Source: Streptomyces sp. WAC08241
GTDB taxonomy: Bacteria; Actinomycetota; Actinomycetes; Streptomycetales; Streptomycetaceae
Direction: 5' to 3'
Assembly (NCBI GenBank): GCA_007858575.1
Contig: CP042279.1
Span: forward strand, 4,280,501-4,344,500
Length of the DNA: 64,000 bases
Shown: piece after piece, positions 1-10,100 of the stretch
How positions within the stretch are numbered: position 1 is the stretch's first letter
Layout of the letters: each line of letters opens with the position of its first letter
Program-made: the position numbers and the translations under genes
The notes under the pieces: model-generated
Seen by the model: the letters and a program-made list of their open reading frames with translations, nothing else
The model's database searches: none
Told to the model about the DNA's origin: nothing

Positions 1-212
1 CGCGCACCAAGTTGGGCAAGCAGTTGAACCTGCCGCCCTCGTACCCGCTGATACACCGGGTGACGCTGAGCACCATCGGGGTGCTGTGCCAACTGAACGC
101 GGCGGTCCGCCTGCGCGACGAACTGGACGCGTGGCTCCCGGGCTTCGCGCAGCCGGAGCCGACGGAGTCGGAGGACGGGGAGACGGAACACGGAGGGACG
201 GAGGAGGACTAG
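1..212 (+). CDS. C-terminal end of a probable ABC1/AarF kinase-like protein (partial)
   Basis: The frame is open from the window edge to a TAG at 210-212, giving about 69 residues. It contains LNLPPSYPLIHRV, then LRDELDAWLPGF, then an acidic Glu-rich tail. From memory this resembles the C-terminus of the ABC1/AarF-type protein that lies beside wblC in Streptomyces. The catalytic part lies outside the window, so the name rests on a short match and on context. It converges on the minus-strand wblC group, and only about 20 bases separate its stop from the next gene end. It could equally be listed as a conserved hypothetical. Confidence 0.5.
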   Translation, partial: RTKLGKQLNLPPSYPLIHRVTLSTIGVLCQLNAAVRLRDELDAWLPGFAQPEPTESEDGETEHGGTEED

Positions 213-233
213 GGGTGTCCGCCCCGCGCGGGG

Positions 234-415
234 TCACCACCAGGAGGAGTCGAGCCTGCCCTCGATGGCGCGGAGGTTGTCCCGGGAGCAGTCCTCGCAG
301 AAGTACACCCGGCGGCCGTCCTCCACGGAGAAGGTCCAGGTCAGCGGCAAGGTGTCGGCGGTCCTGCCGCAGCGCGCGCAGGTGAGGGGCTCCTCGGGGC
401 ACCGGCGTCGTTCAC
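234..415 (-). CDS. small zinc-ribbon protein
   Basis: About 60 residues with two Cys pairs (CARC near the N-terminus, CEDC near the C-terminus, roughly 20 residues apart) and the ending RLDSSWW. This is the layout of a small treble-clef or zinc-ribbon fold that binds one zinc. The best start is GTG at 413-415, giving an N-terminus like MNDAGAP. One base must be restored in the C run near 395-400 for that start to join the Cys-containing frame. It is the last gene of the minus-strand group behind wblC, after a hairpin terminator, so it may have its own promoter. Function unknown; nucleic-acid or protein binding is a guess. Confidence 0.6.
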
Positions 416-463
416 CCTCGCGACGATAGCCCGGCCGGGCGCCCGCGGTCCCGCGTAACGCAC

Positions 464-495
464 CGCGGGGCCGGTCCCGACGGACCGGCCCCGCG
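464..495 (-). terminator. hairpin terminator after the small basic protein gene
   Basis: Perfect 14-bp inverted repeat (464-477 pairs with 482-495) around the 4-base loop CGAC. It lies 26 bases beyond the stop of the gene at 521-690 in its direction of transcription. There is no U tract, as is usual for Streptomyces terminators. Confidence 0.65.
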
Positions 496-520
496 ACGGC
501 GCCCCGGAGGGCGCGGGTTC

Positions 521-690
521 TCAGTGCATGACGGCCATGGCGAGCGCGCGGCGGGCGCGCAGCGAGACGCGCTCGGCGCGGCGCTGCATGCGCCGGCGGC
601 GACCAGGCGCACGGCCTGGCGTTCCGCGTCGGCCTCGCGCTGTCGGTCGTGCATATGGGCACGAGCCAGGGCTTCGGGGATGAGTTGCAT
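521..690 (-). CDS. small basic conserved protein downstream of wblC
   Basis: ATG at 688-690 opens a frame beginning MQLIPEALARAH. One base restored near 585-600 (beside a GCATGC) joins it to the ending RRALAMAVMH with a TGA at 521-523. The product is about 56 residues, very rich in Arg and Ala, probably one amphipathic helix. I recall similar short proteins (MQ-PEALARAHM...) in several copies in Streptomyces genomes, without a known function. It lies directly behind wblC on the same strand and is followed by a strong hairpin, so it may be co-transcribed with wblC. Confidence 0.6.
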
Positions 691-838
691 TTCACGGGTC
701 CTGTTCTGACGCGCCACGGGAGCGGCGGCGGGGAGAAGGCTGAGGTCGCGGAGCCGGCGGGCTCGCTGGGGGAAGAGGTCATCGGGGCCTGCTTCTGGGG
801 ATCGTGCGTGTGGGGGCGGTCGATGGTTCCGGTGGCGT

Positions 839-1206
839 TCATGCCGCGACCGGGTTCTTGCGCGGGCGACCACGCGGCCGCTTGCGGGCGACGACCACGC
901 CCTGGACGAAGAGCTCACCGCCCCAGACGCCCCACGGCTCGCGCCGCTCCTTGGCGCCGGCGAGACAGGCGGCCACGAGCGGGCAGGTCTGGCAGAGGGA
1001 CTTCGCGTACTCCACGTCCGCCGGCGACTCCGCGAAGAAGACCTCGGGGTCGTAGGAGCGGTAGGGGACGGGGACGCCGAGGTTCTCGATGGCGTCGTCG
1101 AGCGCGGTGAGCGCGGTGAGGGGGTCAAAGCGGGGTCCTCCGTGAGGCCGGGCTGGGAGATCGATTCGGAAGGCGGTACGGACGGGGCGTGCGCTTCGAG
1201 TTGCAC
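839..1206 (-). CDS. wblC: WblC (WhiB7-type) iron-sulfur transcriptional activator
   Basis: Wbl-family regulator that binds a 4Fe-4S cluster and the principal sigma factor and activates intrinsic antibiotic-resistance genes. The Cys-containing core (SLCQTCPLVAACLAG) is followed by the Wbl signature turn GVWGGE. The C-terminal AT-hook RGRPRK is specific to the WhiB7/WblC subgroup. The start is ATG at 1204-1206 (MQLEAHAPS). One C must be restored in the G5/C5 run at 1120-1124 to join the N-terminus to TALTALDDAIENLG, giving about 122 residues. A reading frame reaching back to 1315 exists but is a shadow created by that missing base. The gene sits behind a roughly 630-base leader with an upstream ORF and an attenuator hairpin. 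Confidence 0.93.
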
Positions 1207-1308
1207 GGTGTTCTTTCCTCGTCTGGTCGTTCCGGCCTGTTGGCCGGGGTTTCGGCTGGTACCGGGTGTTTCTGTCCCGAGGCCCCTTCTCCCGTCCGTC
1301 CCCGTTCG

Positions 1309-1354
1309 GGGACAAACAGAAGGGCCGCGGATCCCGGGTGGGTTCCGCGGCCCT
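1309..1354 (-). terminator. attenuator hairpin in the wblC leader
   Basis: Perfect 11-bp stem (1321-1331 with 1344-1354, AGGGCCGCGGA) followed on the minus strand by TCTGTTTGTC. It is thus a genuine intrinsic terminator with a T-rich tail, lying about 105 bases before the wblC start. A second palindrome at 1365-1383 (GCCTGATCC-T-GGATCAGGC) lies just upstream and could be part of an alternative fold. A terminator inside a leader, downstream of a translated upstream ORF, is the arrangement known for antibiotic-induced attenuation of whiB7 in mycobacteria. Confidence 0.75.
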
Positions 1355-1387
1355 GAAGGCGCCTGCCTGATCCTGGATCAGGCTGGA

Positions 1388-1724
1388 TCACTCCAGGTTC
1401 GAGCCCACGGAAGGCCCACATCGTGTGGTGCATCGTCTGCTGCTGGGTTCCGGCACCGGTCGCCGCAAAGGCATAGGCCTTGGCCTTGCCCGCTGCTCCT
1501 GCTTCCAGTGCCTTGGTCGGTCGCTCATTGCGCAGGGCCACGGAGGGCCGCAGCTCCACGGCGGCGGACGTGCCGAGACCGGAGAGACCGGTAGTAGGCA
1601 GACCGGTGCCAATGAACGCCGAAGCCGAGAGGCCGAGCGTGTAGGCGGAGACGACCGAGCGATCGGTCATTTTGGCGGTGCTGACGAAGCTGGCGGTGCT
1701 GGTCTGAATCGTGTAGCTGATCAC
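1388..1724 (-). CDS. upstream ORF in the wblC leader
   Basis: GTG at 1722-1724 follows a very strong ribosome binding site (GAGAGGAGGCGA, about 7 bases away). It starts MISYTIQTSTASF and continues with mostly G/C third positions for about 110 codons. As read, this frame has no stop before wblC. A neighbouring frame ends at TGA 1388-1390, just before the attenuator palindromes, so one base is probably missing between about 1610 and 1390. It looks translated rather than accidental and has no recognisable domain. Likely role (inference): ribosome stalling on this ORF under translation inhibitors changes folding of the attenuator and lets RNA polymerase reach wblC. Confidence 0.6.
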
Positions 1725-1843
1725 TGGAATCGCCTCCTCTCGGCGTCTCGGAGGGCTCGGGTGCGAGCCGGACCCTCATGTTTATTTGGACAAGTACAGC
1801 ACGAAGACAGGGCTTCGAAGAAGCCGCCGTTTCCGTGGTTAAG

Positions 1844-1882
1844 AACCTATGGGGCTTGACGGGGCGGGCGCAAACTATTTTT
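1844..1882 (-). promoter_or_regulatory. wblC promoter with WblC-type AT-rich element
   Basis: On the minus strand: an A/T block (1874-1882, AAAAATAGT in part), then TTGCGC at 1868-1873, an 18-base spacer and TAGGTT at 1844-1849. An A/T patch directly upstream of a weak -35 box together with a TANNNT -10 is the recognised feature of promoters activated by WhiB7/WblC, so positive autoregulation is expected. Transcription would start near 1837, giving a leader of about 630 bases. Confidence 0.65.
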
Positions 1883-1896
1883 CCGACGAGTTTTCC

Positions 1897-4066
1897 TCAG
1901 AGCTCGTCGACCCCCGTCCCTCCCTCCTCACCTGCGCAGATGGCCAGGACATCGGCTCCGAAGCGGTTCAGCTTGCGGGTGCCGACGCCGGCGATCGAGG
2001 CGAGCTCTCCGCCGGTGGCGGGGACCCGTTCGGCGATCGCCATGAGCGTCTTGTCGGTGAAGACGCAATAGGCGGGCTGGCCGAGCTCCCGCGCCCGCTC
2101 GGCGCGCCAGTCGCGCAGCCGCTCGTACAGCCCCTCGTCCATGTCCGAGGGCAGTCCTCGCAGCGCATCAGCTTCATCGCGCCCGCCTCGGTGAGGGTCG
2201 CGCCGCAGACCCGGCAGAGGACCGGGCCGCGCGGCCTGCGCCGGCGGGCGCTCCCCGCCGGCGAAGCCGGAGCCGGAGTCGCCGGAGCCGGTGGCCCCGA
2301 GGGAGCCGGAGCCGGGGCGCAGGCCCTTGAGGAAGCGGGTGGGGCGCCGGAGGGGCGGCCGCCCGGGGAGCGGGAGAGGCCCAGGAGAGCGTGAGGTGGA
2401 CCCGGGCGCGGGTGACGCCCACGTACAGCAGGCGCCGCTCCTCCTCGACCTGCTCGTCGGTCTTGGCGTAGGTGATCGGCATCATGCCCTCGGTGAGGCC
2501 GACCAGGAAGACGGCGTCCCATTCGAGGCCCTTGGCCGCGTGCAGCGAGGCGAGGGTGACGCCCTGGACGGTCGGGGCGTGCTGGGCGGCGGCCCGCTCG
2601 TCGAGTTCGGCGACCAGGTCGGAGAGGGTGGCGCCGGGCCTGGCGCGGGCGAAGTCCTCGGCGAGCCGGACGAGAGCGGCGAGGGACTCCCAGCGGTCGC
2701 GGACGGCGCCGGAGCCTGCGGGCGGCTCGCCGGTCCAGCCCTTGGTGGAGAGGACCGCCCTGACCTGCGCGGGCAGGTCCTCGGCGTCGTCGAGGAGGGA
2801 GTCGTTGCCCCGGCGCGGGCCGCGCCGCGCAGGGCGACGCCCGCCTCCCGCACCTCCTGGCGCTCGAAGAAGCGCTCGGCGCCGCGGAGCTGGTAGGGCA
2901 CCCCGACGTCGGCGAGGGCCTGCTCGTAGACCTCGGACTGGGCGTTGATCCGGTAGAGGACGGCGATCTCGCCGGCCGGGACGCCGGCGGCGATCAGGTC
3001 GCGGACGCGGCGGGCGGTGCCCTCGGCCTCGGCGGGCTCGTCCACGTACTCCGCGTACACCGGCTCGGGCCCCGGGTCGCGCTGGGAGATCAGCTCCAGG
3101 CGGTGCTCGGCGGCCCGGCCGCGGGCCTGGGAGAGCAGTCCGTTGGCCAGGTGGACGACCTGGGGGTGGAGCGGTAGTCGCGGACCAGCTTGACCACGGT
3201 GGCGCCGGGGTGCCGGGCGCGGAAGTTCAGCAGGTGGTCGGGGTGGCGCCGGTGAAGGAGTAGATCGTCTGGCTGGCGTCGCCGACCACGCAGAGGTTGT
3301 CGCGGTCGCCGAGCCACAGGTCGAGCAGCCGCTGCTGGAGCGGGGAGACGTCCTGGTACTCGTCGACCACGAAGTGCTGGTACTGGCGGCGGACCTGGTC
3401 GGCGATGTCGTGCCGGTCCTGGAGGATGCCGACGGTGAGGAGCAGCACGTCCTCGAAGTCGATCACCGAGCGGTCGCGCTTGAGCTGCTCGTACGTGGCG
3501 TAGATCTGGCCGATCTCGGCCGGGTCGCGGGGGCGTCCCTGAGGGCCTTGGCGACGACCGCCGGATAGTCGGCGGGGACGGTCTGGGTGACCTTGGCCCA
3601 CTCGATCTCGCCGGTGACGTCCCGCAGCTCGTTCCGGTCGAGCCGGAGCCGGCAGCGGGCCGCGGCCTCGGCGACGAGCTGGACCTTCCGCTCCAGGAGC
3701 CGGGGCAGCTCACCACCGATCGCTTTCGGCCAGAAGAACTGGAGCTGGCGGAGGGCCGCGGAGTGGAAGGTGCGGGCCTGGACGCCGCCCGCGCCCAGGT
3801 GCCGGAGCCGGCCGCGCATCTCGCCCGCGGCGCGGTTGGTGAAGGTGACGGCGAGGACGCCGGCGGGCTGGAGCACGCCCGCCCGGACCCCGTACGCGAT
3901 CCTGTGCGTGAGGGCCCGCGTCTTGCCCGTGCCGCTCCCGCGAGGACGCACACCGGGCCGCTCAGGGCGAGCGCGACCTCGCGCTGCTCGGGGTCGAGCC
4001 CGTCGAGCACCGCGTCGGCCGTCTCCGGGACCCGGGGAAGAGAGTGGAGTGCGTTGCTGCTGTCAC
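1897..4066 (-). CDS. uvrD2: UvrD2-type superfamily I DNA helicase with Cys4 motif and HRDC domain
   Basis: 3'-5' DNA helicase of the UvrD/Rep family, about 720 residues after restoring at least seven missing bases (near 4030, 3945, 3530, 3240, 3100, 2825, 2500 and 2150). Visible parts in order: Walker A (GTGKTRALTHR), VLAVTFTNRAAGEM, motif II region VVDEYQDVSPLQQRLL, motif III VVGDASQTIYSFTGA, VVKLVRDYRSTP, motif VI LLYVGVTRAR. These are followed by a four-cysteine segment (CRVCG ... MRCEDC) and a C-terminal HRDC domain (CVFTDKTLMAIAE). The Cys4 plus HRDC combination identifies actinobacterial UvrD2. Start GTG at 4064-4066; an upstream ATG is closed at once by TGA. Divergent from the mycoredoxin gene. 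Confidence 0.92.
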
Positions 4067-4171
4067 CCCGCCATGCTGCCAGGTCCCGTGGGGTGGGTGC
4101 GGCGGGTTGTCCACAGGCGGGAGGCGCCGGTCATACGAATACGGGGCGCGGGATCGGGCCCCGGCCGGTGC

Positions 4172-4215
4172 GGAACCGGTCCGAGGCGGTCCGGAACCGG
4201 TCCGGAGCCGGTTCC
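4172..4215. repeat. overlapping GGAACCGGTCC palindromes between uvrD2 and mycoredoxin
   Basis: The divergent intergenic region contains GGAACCGGTCC (4172-4182), GGTCCGGAACCGGTCC and GGAGCCGGTTCC in close succession. They form several mutually overlapping inverted repeats over 44 bases. The placement suits a shared operator for the two divergent genes, but similar G/C palindromes arise easily in this base composition. Confidence 0.35.
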
Positions 4216-4297
4216 GGGAATGGGACGGACAGGGCGTACGTTCTCCTTCTCGGACCCCGTCAGCGAAGCAAGCGAAGAACCAGAGGAGCGCCTGGCC

Positions 4298-4540
4298 ATG
4301 CAGGGCACTGTGACGATGTACAGCACCACGTAGTGCGGCTACTGCCGTCGGCTGAAGAGCCAGATGGACCGCGAGGGCATCGCGTACACGGAGATCAACA
4401 TCGAGCAGGACCCGGACTCGGCGGCGTTCGTCGAGAAGGCCAACGGCGGCAACCAGACCGTGCCGACCGTGCTCTTCCCGGACGGTTCCACCCTGACCAA
4501 CCCGAGCCTCGCGCAGGTCAAGCAGAAGATCGGCGCCTGA
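4298..4540 (+). CDS. mycoredoxin/glutaredoxin-like protein, interrupted by in-frame TAG
   Basis: An 80-codon gene with ATG at 4298-4300 behind GAGGAG. It encodes a small thioredoxin-fold oxidoreductase with the redox motif CGYC, the cis-Pro segment TVPTVLFPDG and ending LAQVKQKIGA. In mycoredoxins this type of protein reduces mycothiolated substrates, fitting an actinomycete. Codon 12, directly before CGYC, is TAG (4331-4333), where the family has Trp (TGG). The rest of the frame is intact and its length is that of the family. Either a G-to-A sequencing error or a true nonsense mutation that would inactivate the gene. Confidence 0.85.
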
Positions 4541-4566
4541 GTCTCCGCCACCCCTTCGCGGTGGCC

Positions 4567-4607
4567 GAAGAGCCCCTGCCGGACACGCCGTCCGGCAGGG
4601 GCTCTTC
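4567..4607. terminator. bidirectional terminator between mycoredoxin and nudC
   Basis: Perfect 17-bp stem (4567-4583 with 4591-4607) and a 7-base loop, centred in the short gap between two convergent genes. One hairpin can end both transcripts. Confidence 0.85.
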
Positions 4608-4630
4608 ACGTGCGCGCGAGGCCGCGCGGG

Positions 4631-5729
4631 TCAGATCACGTCGCCCGGCTTCGGAGCGGTCTGCCGTACCAGCGCTCGATCAGGCGGGAGGCGATCGAGA
4701 TGCCGTACGGCGGGAGGACCTCGCCGGCCTCGAAGGCCGCGGCCAGTTCCTCGCGGGAGAACCAGCGGGCCTCGTGGATCTCCTCGCCGTCCACGGTGAT
4801 CTCCGAGGAGGTGGCGCGGGCGAAGAAGCCCAGCATCAGGCTGGACGGGAAGGGCCAGGGCTGGCTGGCGACGTACTCGACCTCGCCGATCGTGACGCCC
4901 GCCTCCTCGAAGACCTCGCGGACCACCGACTGCTCGATGGACTCGCCCGGCTCGACGAAGCCGGCGAGGGTCGAGAAGCGGCCCTCCGGCCAGTGGACCT
5001 GGCGGCCGAGCAGGGCCCGGTCGTGCTCGTCCGTGACGAGCATGATCACCGCGGGGTCGGTGCGCGGGTAGTGCTCGGCGCCGCAGGCCTGGCAGCGGCG
5101 GATGTGCCCGGCCGCGGCGATGACCGTGCGCTCGCCGCAGCGCGAGCAGAAGCGGTGGAGGCGCTGCCAGTTCTCCAGGGCCACGGCGTGCACCATCAGG
5201 GCGGTGTCCCGGTCGGAGAGCAGCAGCCCGGCCTCGCGCAGCCCGGCGGGGCGGGCGGACTGGTCCATGCGGCCGGGCAGGGAGTCCTTCTGGAGCGCGA
5301 AGTAGGAGACCCCGTCGGCGTCCGTGCCCAGGAAGTAGCGGTGGGTCTCGGTGACCGGGGCCTCGAACGCCGGGGTCATGACGAGTTCGGTGGTGCCGTC
5401 GGGCCGGTCGTCGATCAGCACCTGGCCGCCGGAGACCACGAAGACCCGGGTCGTGGGTGGCTCCAGGCCGCTGCGAGCCACGCCTCGTCGAGGCGGTGGT
5501 GGGCGGCGCGGTCGATGCCGCTCGGGGCGGTGAGCGAGATCGGGCGGTCCGCGGGCGGGGTCGCCGGGGCGTTCTCCCGGGCGTTCTCCTGGGCGTTCCC
5601 CGGGTCGGGCGCGGTCGTCGGGGCCGGCGCGTCCTCCGGGACGGAGGCGGTCGCCGCGGTCGGCGCGTTCCCCGGGGCCGACGGGGCCGGCGGGTCGTTC
5701 GGGGCCGGCGCGTTCTTCAAGGTGCTCAC
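4631..5729 (-). CDS. nudC: NudC-type NAD(H) diphosphatase / RNA deNADding Nudix hydrolase
   Basis: Hydrolyses NADH or NAD to the mononucleotides; E. coli NudC also removes NAD caps from RNA. Residues seen: four-Cys zinc site (CSRCG ... CQACG), complete Nudix box (GFVEPGES ... REVFEEAGV) and the NudC signature SQPWPFPSSLM just after it. The N-terminus carries about 55 extra Ala/Pro-rich residues, probably disordered. Start GTG at 5727-5729. One base must be restored near 5457 to join the N-terminus to the Nudix part. A second near 4663 restores the ending KPGDVI with TGA at 4631-4633. Length about 366 residues. It lies 36 bases from the dipeptidase gene on the same strand. Confidence 0.92.
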
Positions 5730-5765
5730 AGGTTGCTTCCAACTCCCCGGTTCGGTGTGGTGGGT

Positions 5766-7180
5766 TCAGCGCTCGGCGGCCCGGAGGGCGACGGGCAGGT
5801 CGCCCCAGAGATGAGCGGTCGTCTCGACGCCCTTCATGAGGAGGTCGAGCTCGACCTTCTCGTTCGGGGCGTGCCAGCCGTCGGACGGGACGGAGATGCC
5901 GAGGAACAGGACGGGTGCCTCCAGGACGTCCTGGAGGTCGGCGGCCGGACCCGAGCCGCCCTCGCGGGTGTAGCGGACCTCGGCGCCGTCGAAGGCGCGG
6001 CTCATGGCTCCCGGCCACCGCCTTCAGGGCGGGGTGGTCGAGGGGGTGAGGCAGGGGCGGGTCGGGGCGCCGAAGACGATCCCGTACCGGATCCCGGCCG
6101 GGACGAGTCCGGCGAGCCAGTCCCGTACGGCGAGTTCGATCTTGGCGGGGTCCTGGCCGGCGACGAGCCGGAAGGAGAGCTTGAGGTGGGCGGAGGCGGG
6201 GACGATCGTCTTGCCGCCGGGGCCCTGGTAGCCGCCGCCGATGCCGTTGACCTCGGCGGTGGGGCGGGCCCAGACCCGCTCCAGGGTGGAGAAGCCGGCC
6301 TCGCCGAGGGTGCCGTGGGACTTGGCGGTGCGCAGCCAGGCCGCCTCGTCGAAGGGCAGCTCGGCGACGAGGGCCCGCTCGGTGTCGGTGAGCTCGGTGA
6401 CCCCGTCGTAGAAGCCGGGGATCGCCACGCGCTCGTCGGCGTCGTGGAGGGCGGCGACGATCCGGCCGGCGACGGTGGCCGGGTTCGGCACGGCGCCGCC
6501 GAAGGAGCCGGAGTGGACGTCCTGGTCGGGGCCGTACAGCTCGATCTCGCAGTCCGCGACCCCGCGCATGCCGGTGCAGACGGTGGGGTGGTCTCGGACC
6601 ACATGCCGGTGTCGGAGACGATCACGGCGTCGGCGGCGAGCCGCCCGGCGCGGGCCTCGACCAGCTCGCGGAAGTGCGGGGAGCCGGACTCCTCCTCGCC
6701 CTCGACCAGGAGCTTGAGGTGGACGGCGGGGCCGTGCGGCCGGTGGCGGCGAGGTGGGCGCGGACGCCGAGGGTGTGGAAGAACACCTGGCCCTTGTCGT
6801 CGGCCGCCCCGCGCGCGTACATCCGGCCGTCGACGACGGTCGGCTCGAACGGGTCTGTGTGCCAGCCGTCCTCGCGGGCGGCGGGCTGCACGTCGTGGTG
6901 GCCGTAGACCAGGACGGTCGGGGCGTCCGGGTCGTCCGAGGCCACTCGGCGAACACGGCGGGGCGCCGGCGGTCTCCCAGACCTCGACCGTCGCGAAGCC
7001 GGTCCCCGTGAGCTTGGCGGCGAGCCAGTCGGCGCTGCGCCGCACGTCACCGGCCCGCTCGGGCTGCGCCGAGACGGACGGGATGCGCAGCCACTCGGCG
7101 AGGTCGTCGAGGAAGGCGGCGCGGTGCCGCTCGATGTACGCGCGCACTGCGTGGACGGCGCTGTCCGGGGTCTCGCTCAT
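5766..7180 (-). CDS. M20-family zinc dipeptidase
   Basis: Metallopeptidase with two zinc ions that cleaves small peptides or related amides in the cytoplasm, about 471 residues. Visible family motifs: VLVYGHHDVQP (metal His and Asp), ARGAADDKGQ (bridging Asp), VEGEEESGS (catalytic Glu and metal Glu), an SDTGMW metal Asp region and the dimerisation-domain segment DVHSGSFGG. Bases must be restored near 6955, 6745, 6590 and 6010. Its ATG (7178-7180) overlaps the adnB stop as ATGA, so it is translationally coupled to adnB. The substrate cannot be told from sequence. Confidence 0.9.
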
Positions 7181-10100
7181 ACATATGAGCCTATCCGCCG
7201 TCCGGGGTGCCCCGCCCAGCAGGATCGCTTCAGCTCGGCCCGGCCGGGCAGCCGGGCGGGCCGGGCGACCTCACCCGTCCGGACGTACACGAAGGCGGCG
7301 GCCACCTCCTCGGGCGCGAGGCCGTGCTGCTCGGCCCAGGCGAGCCGGTAGATCGCGAGCTGGAGCGGGTCGGCGCTGCGGGTGCGGCTGGTCTTCCAGT
7401 CGACGATCTCGTACGCGCCGGTCTCCGGGTCCCGGTAGACGGCGTCGATCCGGCCCCGGACGACCCGGCCCGCGAGGGTGAGGTGGACGGGGACCTCGAC
7501 GCGGTACGGGGTGCGGCGGGCGTACGGGGTGCGGGCGAAGGCCTCCTTCAGCTCCTCCAGGTCCCGTTCGTCGAGGATCTCGGGCTCGCCCGCGAACTCC
7601 TCGCCGCCGGGCAGCTCCTCCGGGCCGAGGAACGGCAGCGGCAGCTCCTCGTGGCGGGACTCCACCCACGCGTGGAAGCGGGTGCCCCGGCGGGCGGCGG
7701 GCTGCGGCGGCTTGGGCAGGGCCGGGCCAGCTCCCGCGCGAAGCCGTCGGGGTCGGCGGCGAGGTGGAGCACCTGGGAGGCGGAGAGGTACGCGGGCAGC
7801 AGCACGTCCCGGGTGGTGGCGCGGGCGCGGCGGAGCTCGGTGGTGAGGGAGGTGAGGTCGCGGTCCCAGGAGGCGATGGTCCTGGCGTCCTCGGGGGTGA
7901 GGGCGCCGGGGTCGTCCGGGGCGCCGGATTCCCGGGGCTCCTCCGGGACCCCGTGCGCCTCGGGCCCCGGGACTCCGTGCGCCTCGGGCTCCTCCGGTTC
8001 CGGGGCCCTCGGGCCCGGCACCGCGTCCGCGTGGGTGTCCTCGGGAGGGACTCCTCGTCCTCCTCCCAGACGGGCTCCTCGTCCCAGACCGGCTCCTCGT
8101 CCTCCCAGGGTCTCGGAGCGCGGCTCCCGGGGGCCGGGTGCCGTGCTCGTGCGGCGGTGCTCCTCCGTTCCCTCCTGCGGAACGGCCGTCCACAACCGGT
8201 CCAGGACGAGCGCGGCGGCCGCCCGGCGGCGCGCGAAGGACTCCCGGTCCAGCGGCAGCGGCCAGGCCTCGTCCCGGTCGGCGTCCGCCAGGGTCGGGTT
8301 CTCGGCGTCCTCCTCCGGTGCGTCCGCCCAGGCCTCGATCTCGCCGTGGCCGGCCGCGCAGTGGTCGTACAGGGCCAGGAGGAAGTCCGAGGGCCGCGGG
8401 GCTTCTTCTGGCTCGGGCCCCACCAGTGGCCGGAGCCCAGGAGGAGGGAGCGGGGCGGGTGAAGGTGACGTACCCCAGGCGCAGTTCCTCGGTGTGCTGG
8501 TGTTCGCGCATGTCGGTCTTGAAGGCGGCGAGGGACTTGGCGTCCCAGGCGTCGATCGACGGGAGCGTGGCGGCGTCAGCCGCGCAGGGCGTGCGGGAGG
8601 ACCTGCGGCTGGGAGGTCCACGCCTCGCGCGCGCGTGCGCTGGGGAACTGGCCGGTGACGAGGCCGGGGACGGCGACGACGTCCCACCCAGGCCCTTGGA
8701 CTTGTGGGCGGTGAGGACCTTGACGGTGTTCTCGCCGCCGGGCAGGGCGCTGTCGAGGCCCTTCTCGAACTGGACGGCCGTGCGCAGGAAGCCGAGGAAG
8801 GCGAGGAGGCTGGCCTCGCCGTCGAGGGAGGCGAAGCCGGCGGCGACGTCGAGGAAGTGGCCGAGGGTCTCGCGGCGGCGGGCGGCGAGGGCGTGCGGGG
8901 AGGCGGAGAGCTCGACTTCCAGGCCGGTCGTGGTGAGGACCCGGTGCAGCACGTCCATGAGGGGGTCCGCGAGCGAGGTGCGCAGGGAGCGCAGCTCGGC
9001 GGCGAGGCGGGCGAAGCGGACCCTGGCCTCGGCGGAGAAGGCCAGGCCGTCGTCGGGGGTGCCGCCGGAGTCGAGGAAGGTGTCGAGCGCGTCGGCGAGG
9101 GAGATCACCTCGGCCGGGTCGACGCCCTCGACGGCGGCGGCGAGCCGCTGCTCGGGGTCGGCCTCCTCGCTCCCCCGGTGGACCAGGAGGCGGGCGCGGC
9201 GGCCGAGGAGGGCGAGGTCGCGGGGCCGATCCGCCAGCGGGGGCCGGTGAGGAGCCGTACCAGGGAGGCGTTGGCGCCCGGGTCCTGGAGGACCTCGCAG
9301 ACGGCGACGAGGTCGGCGATCTCGGGCAGGTGGAGGAGGCCGGAGAGGCCGACGACCTCGACGGGCACGTCCCGGGCGACGAGGGCCGCGTGGATCGCGG
9401 GAAGTCGGTGGCGGTGCGGCACAGGACGGCGATCTCGCCGGGTTCGCGGCCGGTGCGGACGAGGTGGGCGAGGGAGTCCGCGAGCCAGTCGATCTCCTCG
9501 GCGTGGGTGGGCAGCAGGGCGATCCGCACGGTGCCGTCGTCCTCGGCGCCGGGCGCGGGCCGCAGCGCCTCCACGCCCGCGTGCATGGCCCGCAGGGGGC
9601 GGCGAGGTCGTTGGCGAGGTCGAGGAGGCGGCCGCCGCTGCGCCGGTTCTCGGAGAGCGCGTGGCGGCTCGCGGGGCTGCCGTCGCGGTGCGGGAAGTGT
9701 TCGGGAAGTCGTCGAGGTTGGCGACGGAGGCGCCGCGCCAGCCGTAGATGGCCTGGCAGGGGTCGCCGACGGCGGTCACGGCGTGTCCGGTGCCCTGGCC
9801 GAAGAGGCCGGAGAGCAGCAGCCGCTGGGCGACGGAGGTGTCCTGGTACTCGTCGAGGAGGACGACCCGGAACTCGTCGCGCAGGATCGTGCCGACCTCG
9901 GGCCGGGTGGTGGCGAGTTCGGCGGAGCGGGCGATCTGGTCGCCGAAGTCGAGCAGGTCGCGGGAGCGCTTGGCGGCGCGGTAGCGGACGACGAGGTCGA
10001 GCAGCTCGCGGCGGGCGGCGGCGGCCTCGGGGACCTTGCGCAGCTCGGCGTTGCTGAGCTTGGCGCCCGCGAGGGCGGTGAGCAGCTCGGCGTCGTACGC

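Noticed and set aside
1897..4066. uvrD2, adnA and adnB as decaying pseudogenes or programmed-frameshift genes
   Set aside because: Frameshifts are scattered through nearly all long genes, always lose one base in G/C runs, and recur at the same k-mer. That fits sequencing error better than decay or recoding.
3763..5814. Very long plus-strand frames over uvrD2, nudC and the dipeptidase (also around 5457-7481 and 8138-9250)
   Set aside because: They lie opposite well-supported minus-strand genes, contain low-complexity Arg/Gly/Ala sequence and no domain; long spurious frames are expected at this GC content.
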